A stretch of DNA of 34,786 nucleotides from Sedimentisphaerales bacterium (lineage in GTDB: Bacteria; Planctomycetota; Phycisphaerae; Sedimentisphaerales; Anaerobacaceae), in NCBI GenBank assembly GCA_028277585.1, contig JANQFY010000378.1:1-34786 (forward strand). Reading direction: 5' to 3'. The translations under genes were made by a program, and so were the position numbers. The notes below the pieces were generated by a model, which made no database searches, had not been told where the DNA came from, and saw only the letters and a program-made list of their open reading frames with translations. Below are positions 8,164-14,527 of the stretch, in pieces. Each line of letters opens with the position of its first letter. The stretch's first letter is position 1.

Positions 8164-10339
8164 TCTTCTCAGCCTCCTTCTGGGGCGTTTCGGGTTCGCC
8201 ATAGCGCTTGACCCAGTCGACCCAACCGCCTTTGAATATCACGATATTGTCGAACCCCTCATCGATGAGCTTGAGACCGATCCGCTCGGCGTACTTGCAC
8301 CTGGCGCTTTGACAATACGCGACGACAGGGCGTCCTCGGGGGATCGTCGAAATCGTCGCTTCCCAGGTCGCGTCGTTGACGTCGACGGGAAGATTGATCG
8401 CGTCCTTGAGATGTCCCCTCTCATAGTCCCGCGCGTATCGAGCATCGATCACCACCGCGTCTTTGCCGAGCAACGTGCGAGCCTTCTGCGCGGATATTTT
8501 GGGAATGAAATTACTCGCGTGAGCCCTCTGGACGCCCACGGCGCCGACGGGATTCGCCAGGTACCCTTCGTCGTTGAAGAAGTGATAGAACCCGCCGAAC
8601 AGTAGTGCGACCAGAGCCAACGCCGCCGCTTGGCCGGCCGTCAGGCCCAGCACCCAGCGGCGCGACAGCATGGGCGCCAGCACCAGCCAGCACCGCCTGC
8701 CCACATGGATGAGCAGGACGAGCAGGACGGCGCTCATGCCATAGAAGTAGAGCCGTTCTCGGTCGGGTCGGAAAAACGTGTCGATATCGAACGGACGCTC
8801 GGAGATGAACAGCGCGTAACCATCCCAGACGGGCGCCAGATCCGCGAAGTCCACCAGCCTGGGCTCCTCCGGAGGGCTGAACAGCTTCGCCTTGCCCTTC
8901 GCCGTCCCCAGGTACAGCGCATAGTGGTCGTAGTCCCTGGCATTGGGTTGGGCTTTGACGTGCAGAATTGCTTGGCAGGGGGACTGCCGCAACGCCCGTG
9001 TACTGAGCCGAGCCGCAACGCCCGCGTGGAAGCCGTAATCGTGCGCCGCCTGATTCAACTCGGCCATTGAGCTGCCTCGTGTTCGTCCAAAGTACTCCGG
9101 CACGACCAGATCGCGAAAGTCGGGATCTAGACCTCTCAGCTTGAGGAGAGAGTAAATGCAATAGAGCCCACAGTGAGCCCGAGGCCCCAGATGAGGGTTG
9201 ACCTGCCTGACAGGTGGACGCACCTCGTTGGGCTCGTCTGCCCTGGCCACCGCATCCTCGTCTCGTGCGGTCCGCGAGTGTATCGACAGGCCGTTCTGGT
9301 TATCCGTCGGCATCATGGTTTCCAGGATTCCGTCGATTTGCGCGACAACATCGTCGTCCACATGCTTGATCAGTTCGCCATCATGCCAGACATAACGGAT
9401 ATGCCCGACGGGGATGACAATCACCAGCGTCCCGTTGGGCACGTCATCCATCTCAAATGAACCGAGCGCCTCATGGTCGGGGTCGAGAACAAACTCCGTG
9501 ATTGTCACATGCGACGTGTCCTTGTATTCCTTTCCGCTGCCTGTACGCTGCTGGCGCCGAATTGCCTTCGTTCCGAGCCAGGCCCCGTCGAATTGCTCAA
9601 ACCGAAGGATCTCAACCGTCTCTGAAGACGTATCGAACCTCAATGCCTTGCCATACCGAATATGACCGGCGGCTTTGTTCACCTCGATCTGTCGCCTGGC
9701 GACTGCAAAACCGTGCTGCGGATCGATCCATACCGTCAAGTCCCCTACTGAGGTCTCTCCGTCCAGGACGTAGCAGGGAATGCCGTTGACTTCTTCGAGT
9801 TCGTCTCGAAGGGAGAGCGTCTGTGCGTGGCGCAGGACCTTGTCGATCCTCTCGAATGTCCCGCCGAAGTAGCCCGTGGCAAACGATGCGTAGTGCTGAT
9901 ACTGCAGGGACCCAATCTCATACGCTCGTCCGTCCTCGTCGAAAGCAGCCAGATCGTCGAGGAGCACTGTGCCCGGATCGTCTCGACCGCCTTTGTGGTA
10001 CTTCCTGTGGGTCTGCCCATCCCATGTGAGGCTCAGGTAGTTGGCCCCTGCGAGATCCAGATCCTCTTTCCGCGCCTCTTCGGCATCCATCCACCACCAG
10101 CGCCGATTGCACAGGCGCACTCCATCGAACCTCAGGTCGTAGATCGAGAGGCTATTCGGTTCCTCTTGTCCGTCGATCGACCGCTCTGTCAGCACTTCAC
10201 ACTTGAGATGCCACGATCGAAGTTTGTCCAGATTCGCAGCACATCGGTCGAGCAGTTGCGAAACATCCACTTCCTGGGCACCCGCGTCCATAGCGCACGC
10301 GAGAAGCATGATTCCAAAGCACATCACAACCTTCAGCAT
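8138..10339 (-). CDS. Exported LolA-like / C39-like peptidase / rhodanese membrane protein, copy B
   Basis: A 733-aa paralog of 82-2298, colinear with it residue for residue until near the C-terminus, so Cys390, His472 and the rhodanese Cys676 fall at the same numbers. The third catalytic position is Ser488 (FSPP) here. The rhodanese loop reads CQSARC. The signal peptide contains MLLAC (Cys15), so lipoprotein processing cannot be excluded. Two membrane segments lie at about 530-547 and 563-588. Compared with copy A, the LolA-like part and linker (about 345-380) vary most, while the C39 core and rhodanese part are nearly the same. It follows the second Cys-rich peptide gene and overlaps the start of the GT-C-like gene by 26 nt, making it the first long gene of the C39 - GT-C - MauE/DoxX - GT2 operon. 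Confidence 0.86.
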   Translation of the reverse strand: MLKVVMCFGIMLLACAMDAGAQEVDVSQLLDRCAANLDKLRSWHLKCEVLTERSIDGQEEPNSLSIYDLRFDGVRLCNRRWWWMDAEEARKEDLDLAGANYLSLTWDGQTHRKYHKGGRDDPGTVLLDDLAAFDEDGRAYEIGSLQYQHYASFATGYFGGTFERIDKVLRHAQTLSLRDELEEVNGIPCYVLDGETSVGDLTVWIDPQHGFAVARRQIEVNKAAGHIRYGKALRFDTSSETVEILRFEQFDGAWLGTKAIRRQQRTGSGKEYKDTSHVTITEFVLDPDHEALGSFEMDDVPNGTLVIVIPVGHIRYVWHDGELIKHVDDDVVAQIDGILETMMPTDNQNGLSIHSRTARDEDAVARADEPNEVRPPVRQVNPHLGPRAHCGLYCIYSLLKLRGLDPDFRDLVVPEYFGRTRGSSMAELNQAAHDYGFHAGVAARLSTRALRQSPCQAILHVKAQPNARDYDHYALYLGTAKGKAKLFSPPEEPRLVDFADLAPVWDGYALFISERPFDIDTFFRPDRERLYFYGMSAVLLVLLIHVGRRCWLVLAPMLSRRWVLGLTAGQAAALALVALLFGGFYHFFNDEGYLANPVGAVGVQRAHASNFIPKISAQKARTLLGKDAVVIDARYARDYERGHLKDAINLPVDVNDATWEATISTIPRGRPVVAYCQSARCKYAERIGLKLIDEGFDNIVIFKGGWVDWVKRYGEPETPQKEAEKNADDDLPV

Positions 10340-10422
10340 GGCTCACCTCATGATCTAGGAACGAGCACATCACCTCTGGAACCCCCGTAGTAAGATGGGG
10401 TCACATCCCAAAGGTATGGAGC

Positions 10423-10453
10423 ACGTCGAACGCCCTCACTGAGCGCTCGACGT
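10423..10453 (-). terminator. Intercistronic hairpin, peptide B to C39/rhodanese B
   Basis: Outer arms ACGTCGAACGC and GCGCTCGACGT pair with one G-U wobble; the GTCGAGCG core is shared with the hairpin at 2363-2393 in the same intercistronic place. There is no U-run. Conservation of the stem despite divergence of the loop and flanks suggests a function in the mRNA. Confidence 0.55.
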
Positions 10454-10480
10454 ACTCATATCACAGCATATCAGCACTTC

Positions 10481-10849
10481 TCAGTAGAAACACGAGCCGC
10501 CGTGAATCCACTCGCATCCCGGGTCACCACTGCAGTACCCCGGACTGCCTGCCCCCGACACACCCCATGCATCCTCCGAACGGGCACAACTTATGGCGGG
10601 GACGCTTCCGCCAGAGCAGTCAAGGCCACCGGCGTAGTAGTCACAGGACGCATACCAGACTAGCCTGCATTCGCCGCAGCCACTCGACCAACTGGCGGCC
10701 ACTGGCTTTCCGCTTATCAGTGTGACCCAGAACCCGCCAGTGACGAAATCACCGGTTGCACCGACCGGCGACGCAACAATCCACATCGCCGACAACCCCA
10801 GGGCTAGGCTCACCAGTAGCAAGAAGGGGGAGGACTTTCGTGTTCGCAT
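10481..10849 (-). CDS. Cys-rich exported peptide, copy B
   Basis: 122 aa, the same length as copy A. The start at 10849 follows AAGGAGAT with good spacing; a longer in-frame reading from 10957 would run through the MIRGP ORF in another frame and is not supported. The leader (MRTRKSSPF, hydrophobic stretch, ASPVGATGDFVTGGF) closely matches copy A, with the double glycine at about 38-39. The core has eight cysteines: CGEC, then C, C-SGG, C, C, C and a terminal GSCFY. All eight map to copy A, whose two extra cysteines are absent here as a pair, so both cores have an even number. The family is unknown to me. An exported disulfide-bonded peptide served by the adjacent C39/rhodanese protein is the working reading. 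Confidence 0.8.
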   Translation of the reverse strand: MRTRKSSPFLLLVSLALGLSAMWIVASPVGATGDFVTGGFWVTLISGKPVAASWSSGCGECRLVWYASCDYYAGGLDCSGGSVPAISCARSEDAWGVSGAGSPGYCSGDPGCEWIHGGSCFY

Positions 10850-10908
10850 CACGTAATCTCCTTTGATGAGTTTCATTCTCAGGGCTTCCACGCTTTCGAC
10901 AGCCCCTT

Positions 10909-10926
10909 TCACGGTCCCCGGATCAT
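10909..10926 (-). CDS. Five-residue leader ORF MIRGP, copy B
   Basis: ATG ATC CGG GGA CCG TGA, with AAAGGAGGTGA placed 8 nt from the ATG. The stop is 59 nt upstream of the Cys-rich peptide start. Relative to copy A, every non-start sense codon differs at its third base and every change is synonymous. See the copy A entry for the interpretation. Confidence 0.6.
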   Translation of the reverse strand: MIRGP

Positions 10927-10990
10927 GACATTCACCTCCTTTGTACTCCGCTCGCACGGGATCTCTATGGTTGGTGGTTACTCTGCAATG

Positions 10991-11058
10991 CGCGCATACA
11001 CTCCCCGTCGTAAGCCAAGGGGGCTCAAAAAAGACATGTCACGACGCCGTCATCCTTG
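10991..11058 (-). promoter_or_regulatory. Conserved upstream boxes of module B
   Basis: Block 2 (10991-11003) and block 1 (11038-11058) are identical to 2950-2962 and 2999-3019, with near-identical spacing to each other and to the MIRGP start. The core of block 1 (GTCATCCTTGAC on the plus strand) appears once more near 11754-11765, downstream of the full prepilin. Confidence 0.5.
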
Positions 11059-11500
11059 ACATACATGCCGCCCCATCCAGGCGGTGTTCATCCCTGACGA
11101 TCTTCCTCCGCAACTCTCCCTTCATCGGTTGGCGCTGCCGGGCCCAACGCCCATGGACTGCGCGTCACAACTGGTGCTCTTCCGATTTCCGCATCCATTC
11201 AGCTCAATGCTATCACACGTCACGACAGCGCCGGTTCTAGCGTCACCAGGTGATCGCAGACACAGATCGCCACCGGTGGTTCGATGGGCGCAGACAGATT
11301 GCCGCGCCGATCATTCCCACACAGGATCGAACGGTTGAGGCCATAGCCGCACCCCTCGCTCTGCGCTCAAGCCGACAGCAAACTGGACTGAATCTCTCCC
11401 ATGCATGGCTTCCACTCCCTTGAACAAGGAGTCCGCACATCGTTTTGCATTCGCAAGCCTCGTACCCGAGACGCCGCTTCACAGTCGCCTCGTTCTCTTC
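11059..11500 (-). other. Relic of a second prepilin gene; no intact gene
   Basis: A start-like site at 11404-11406 keeps the prepilin context (GGGAG, GGAAGCC, ATG, then a GGGAG-like codon run) but the following frame does not encode FTLIELL and stops after 28 codons. The upstream sequence resembles the other prepilin 5' regions, and the downstream sequence joins the boxes of module B, so the coding body appears deleted or scrambled. Nothing else is seen in 11059-11400. Confidence 0.5.
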
Positions 11501-11529
11501 ATTGTCTAACCGCGCCCGCACAAGGTCAA
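11501..11529 (-). promoter_or_regulatory. Orphan prepilin-type promoter
   Basis: Minus strand TTGACC, 17 nt, GACAAT: the best match to the sigma-70 consensus of the three prepilin promoters, although the prepilin it served is gone. Transcripts from here would run into the MIRGP/Cys-rich peptide region of module B. Confidence 0.55.
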
Positions 11530-11636
11530 GCGGAAATCCCAGAAACGCCCGCACTTTCTTCTAGACACCCCGCGCCGCCTTTCCATTTCGGCGCGGACCT
11601 ATCTCCCGTTACTTAGGAAGCGTCCCTCATCACCGC

Positions 11637-11765
11637 AACATGGACACAAGTCTAGGAAGACAAGACAGTCCCCGACTCAAGCCGCGACAGCACAACAGCA
11701 CCATCGCCGCCGACCGAACGAGTGATGTACCGCACTCCGTTTCACTTGCGGCGGTCATCCTTGAC
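11637..11765. repeat. Diverged repeat of 4020-4132
   Basis: It shares ordered blocks with the stretch between the two prepilins of module A (GACTCAAGCCGC, GACCGAACG, ACCGCACTCCGTTTCA). It lies between the full prepilin and the relic, which confirms that both modules descend from one arrangement with two prepilins. No coding potential is seen. Confidence 0.55.
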
Positions 11766-11817
11766 TGTCTTCCCCCGCTTCCACTAACGCGATACGCTGC
11801 ACACGTCACGCGCGACG

Positions 11818-11836
11818 ACAGCCGCGAAGCGGCTGT
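11818..11836 (-). terminator. Hairpin abutting the prepilin B stop codon
   Basis: ACAGCCGC, GAA, GCGGCTGT: a perfect 8-bp stem that touches the stop codon at 11837. It is conserved in position and loop with 3112-3131. There is no U-run, so a 3'-end stability element is as likely as a terminator. Confidence 0.5.
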
Positions 11837-12706
11837 CTAGTACTCCTTGAATCTCCGCATCCATTGCGGCCAGTCGCCGGGCTGCACGCCCCCCGCCTTG
11901 GTCCACGGGCCAGCGGTGTTGAATCCGCGGTTCCACTCAAGCATCCAGAGCTCCTTCAAGCCCACCTTGCGCACCGACCAGTCCAGAAACAGCGCATTAA
12001 CACCTCCCTGATGCCGGTTGATACAAGCCAACCACAAGTGGCCGACATGTGTTCCCATTTGAGCTTCATAGGCGGGGGGCTCACTGAGCGGCGCTGCGTC
12101 GGTGTACCACCACATGCAATCGAGCAGGTACGGTACGTTGGAAACGCCCCTGAGAGCATATGGCTCAGAGAAGTTGCTCTTCCGGCCGAGGGGATCGTCC
12201 GAGGAGATGACACCCATGTTCTGCCCATAGCTACCCATGATGCTCTCGTCGCGATAGATGGCGAAATAAGCAGAGAATGTGCCGCCGTAGATCCCGGCCG
12301 GCGCGGGATCGGGCACTCTGGTCGCGGAAGGGCAGAAAGCGAGATCGGGGGAATCCGTGAAGGGAATGCAGTTATGAAACAGCCCGAAAGCATAATCCCC
12401 CTCTGGATCCAGGCCATAGTTTGGGAATCGCCCATCGTTGTTTTCAATAGCAATAAAGATGCCCGCACCCGCCTGCCGCAGCCGAGACTGACAAACCACC
12501 GCACGCGCCTGCTTCCGCGCCCGCGACAGCGCGGGAAGCAGCATCGCCATCAGCAGGACCACGATGGAGATGACCACCAGCAGTTCGATCAGCGTGAATC
12601 CGCTGGACGCACCTCTCACTCCGGAGGAAACCTCTCCATTCCAATCCAGCTTGGCCGGACCTCCGGTCGAGATAACAGAACGGCTGAATCGTCTTCTCCC
12701 ACACAT
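11837..12706 (-). CDS. Prepilin-like protein, copy B
   Basis: A 289-aa protein. Unlike copy A it has a 27-residue insertion between the start (MCGRRRF) and the prepilin motif [14 protein letters not shown], giving an unusually long pre-sequence of about 35 residues. The helix and SRARKQAR block then match copy A and the mini gene. The centre (about residues 80-220) is largely different from copy A, and the end is again conserved ([21 protein letters not shown], then [18 protein letters not shown]). The start at 12706 has GGAG 8 nt upstream; a TTG 12 codons earlier is less likely. A promoter lies at 12806-12834. The product is probably a surface pseudopilin with a variable middle domain, of unknown function. 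Confidence 0.83.
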   Translation of the reverse strand: MCGRRRFSRSVISTGGPAKLDWNGEVSSGVRGASSGFTLIELLVVISIVVLLMAMLLPALSRARKQARAVVCQSRLRQAGAGIFIAIENNDGRFPNYGLDPEGDYAFGLFHNCIPFTDSPDLAFCPSATRVPDPAPAGIYGGTFSAYFAIYRDESIMGSYGQNMGVISSDDPLGRKSNFSEPYALRGVSNVPYLLDCMWWYTDAAPLSEPPAYEAQMGTHVGHLWLACINRHQGGVNALFLDWSVRKVGLKELWMLEWNRGFNTAGPWTKAGGVQPGDWPQWMRRFKEY

Positions 12707-12805
12707 GGCTTCCGCTCCGATCCTCTCAACAGGAGCCCTCAAACCAAGTCGCCTCGTTCAAGCCTCGTATCCGAGACGCCGCTTCACAGTCGTCTCGTTC
12801 TTTCT

Positions 12806-12834
12806 ATTCTCCAACCGCCTCCACACGAGGTCAA
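12806..12834 (-). promoter_or_regulatory. Sigma-70-like promoter of prepilin B
   Basis: Minus strand TTGACC, 17 nt, GAGAAT, about 100 nt upstream of the start at 12706. It has the same layout and flanks as 4407-4435 and 11501-11529. Confidence 0.55.
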
Positions 12835-13179
12835 GCAGAAATCTCGAAGACGCCCGCGGTTTCGGCTGGAATCGCCCCGCCAGTACTCCGCTTCGAGGTA
12901 CGTCCAGCTTCCCGCTGTCTCAGCGAGCTCTTCGCACGACCCGACATGGCAGCCAATATCACAGAGGACCATCACCCGCGACCGGACACATCTCTCGTCC
13001 CAAGGGAGTTCTCTCTGGTGCGCCCCAGACGCAGCGCGGGAAATACCCCTCGTTTTTCGGCGTGAATCCCGGATTCGGCAGAACTCCCCCCGGGCCCGGA
13101 CGTATCGATAGGCAGGAGTGACATCCAGTTGACGAAGGATGTCGAACGATTTCGCCGAGCCGAAAGGAAGGAGCGCATC
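12835..13179. other. Divergent intergenic region, no gene seen
   Basis: It separates the minus-strand module from the plus-strand peroxiredoxin. I see no convincing promoter for the peroxiredoxin and no RNA gene. An in-frame extension of the peroxiredoxin to 13129 exists but lacks a ribosome binding site. Confidence 0.4.
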
Positions 13180-13641
13180 ATGGCGCGTCTGGAAGTCGGG
13201 GACATGGCCCCGCCGTTTTCCCTGCAGGACCAGGAGGGCAACACGACCGCCCTGGCCGATTTCAAAGGCAGAAAGCTGTTGCTCTACTTCTACCCCAAGG
13301 CCGACACCCCCGGCTGCACGAAGCAGGCCTGCAGCATCCGTGACGCCATGGGCGAACTGGCCGATGCGGACGTCGTCGCCGCCGGGATCAGTCCCGACCC
13401 GCCCGCCAAGCTCAAGAAGTTCGACGGCAGGTACGACTTGGGCTTCCCCCTGCTCTCCGACCCGGACCACGCCGTCGCGCTGGCCTACGGCGCCTGGGGC
13501 GAGAAATCCATGTACGGCAAGACCTACGAAGGCGTCATTCGCTCGTCCTTCCTGATCGACGAAAACGGCGCGATCCTGCAGACCTCCTACAAGGTCAAGC
13601 CGCTGGACACCGTCCCCAACGCCCAGAAAGCCCTCGCCTGA
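13180..13641 (+). CDS. bcp: Thioredoxin-dependent peroxiredoxin (Bcp/PrxQ)
   Basis: A 153-aa peroxiredoxin of normal length for the Bcp/PrxQ group, which reduces hydrogen and organic peroxides in the cytoplasm. DTPGCTKQAC holds the peroxidatic Cys (about residue 45) and the resolving Cys five residues later, the Bcp spacing. YFYPKADTPGCT and the late Arg (GVIRSSFLID) are typical. The start at 13180 is set by AAGGAAGGAG six nt upstream; a Met 17 codons earlier is rejected. It is a single gene, divergent from the module, with an inverted repeat just after it. Confidence 0.93.
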   Translation: MARLEVGDMAPPFSLQDQEGNTTALADFKGRKLLLYFYPKADTPGCTKQACSIRDAMGELADADVVAAGISPDPPAKLKKFDGRYDLGFPLLSDPDHAVALAYGAWGEKSMYGKTYEGVIRSSFLIDENGAILQTSYKVKPLDTVPNAQKALA

Positions 13642-13649
13642 CCCGCGAT

Positions 13650-13714
13650 CCATTTCGGATTGCGGATTTGGGATTCTCCCGCGAGGCTAATCCGCAATCT
13701 CCAATCCGAAATGG
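13650..13714 (+). terminator. Long imperfect inverted repeat after bcp
   Basis: Outer arms CCATTTCGGATTG and CAATCCGAAATGG pair perfectly over 13 bp; inside, GCGGATT and AATCCGC can pair as well. It starts 8 nt past the bcp stop. The GGATT-rich arms look like a dispersed intergenic repeat that also serves as a 3' end. Confidence 0.55.
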
Positions 13715-13887
13715 CCTCATCGAACGAATGCTCTGTTATGGCTTAGCAGTAAGGTGGGGTCCAGAATGGCATCAATGACACCCCTGGCCGGCGGTGACAA
13801 AACCTGAACCTGTCGCCCCGCCGCCCCGTAGGGCTTGTGACTGTCCCGGGAACGCGGTACTTTTTTTTGCCCAGGGACACAAATTAT

Positions 13888-13916
13888 TTGCTTGCACCCG
13901 AAACGGGGACTATACT
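13888..13916 (+). promoter_or_regulatory. Sigma-70-like promoter of the SANT-like gene
   Basis: TTGCTT, 17 nt, TATACT, about 62 nt upstream of the ATG at 13978. The region just before it holds a half REP-like sequence (GTGACTGTCCC) and an 8-T run near 13861. Confidence 0.6.
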
Positions 13917-13977
13917 TGATTATTACATGTCTCTACTTGGCGTCCCACGCCAGGTAACAGTGAAAGGAGGCGCGAAG

Positions 13978-14172
13978 ATGGCAAGAAAGAAACTTGTCAA
14001 GGGATTGTGGTCGAAAGACGACATCAAGCAACTCCGGAAACTCTTTCCCAGCCGAGCGACCGCGGAAGTAGCCTCCAGTCTCGGCCGTCCCACCGAAGCC
14101 GTCAAGAAGAAGGCCTCGAGAATGGGACTTAGAAAATCTAAAAAGTACATGAAGTCACTGGGACGCACCTAG
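13978..14172 (+). CDS. Small SANT/Myb-like DNA-binding protein
   Basis: A 64-aa basic protein. WSKDDIKQLRKLFPSRATAEVASSLGRPTEAVKKKASRMGL fits the bacterial SANT/Myb-like or GcrA-like helix-turn-helix pattern: an initial Trp, an acidic pair, a Leu-rich helix, then GRxxxAVxxKAxxxGL. Both termini are rich in Lys and Arg. AAAGGAGG lies 8 nt upstream of the ATG at 13978. It probably binds DNA as a regulator or nucleoid factor; targets are not readable. It is monocistronic, with its own promoter. Confidence 0.75.
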   Translation: MARKKLVKGLWSKDDIKQLRKLFPSRATAEVASSLGRPTEAVKKKASRMGLRKSKKYMKSLGRT

Positions 14173-14527
14173 TCGATCCCCTTTTCCACCGGCGCCGTCG
14201 CGACCTGTCGATCCGAGAGGCCGCGCCCGGCGTGACGCGGATGAACCGTGACCTCGGTACTGGGTCCGAGCACGACAGACCTGCTCGGATCGTGTGGACA
14301 CAAGGGCTAGTTCCCGGCGCACCCGTGGTGCTCGGCTGAGCTTCCTCTTGACGTGTGCGGGTAGTATATTGCTATCGCCAAGTTGTCCTGCGTCCGAGTC
14401 CCCCGCTTCGTCTACCCTGTCATGCTGGCATCCGCAGGACGGTCGTCTCCGCCCGGACTGTCGCGACATCCACGTCCGACGCGGCGGGGTCACCCCGAGA
14501 TCACCAGTTGATGCGGCCTGGACGCTC
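14173..14527. other. Intergenic region with a possible orphan promoter
   Basis: It lies between the SANT-like gene and the end of the convergent ankyrin gene. TTGACG at about 14350-14355 is followed by an AT-rich GTAGTATATTGCTAT, the only promoter-like spot, but no ORF follows it on the plus strand. GTCCTGCG and CGCAGGAC further on could form an 8-bp stem with a long loop. A small RNA is possible but unsupported. Confidence 0.3.

Noticed and set aside
10850-10957. 36-residue N-terminal extension of Cys-rich peptide B
   Set aside because: It runs through the MIRGP ORF and its ribosome site in another frame, has no counterpart in copy A, and the internal start gives equal 122-aa lengths.
11864-13111. 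415-aa plus-strand open frame over prepilin B
   Set aside because: Antisense and low-complexity; prepilin motifs and promoter support the minus strand.
12784-13653. 289-aa minus-strand open frame over bcp
   Set aside because: Shadow of the peroxiredoxin gene; Bcp catalytic motifs lie on the plus strand.
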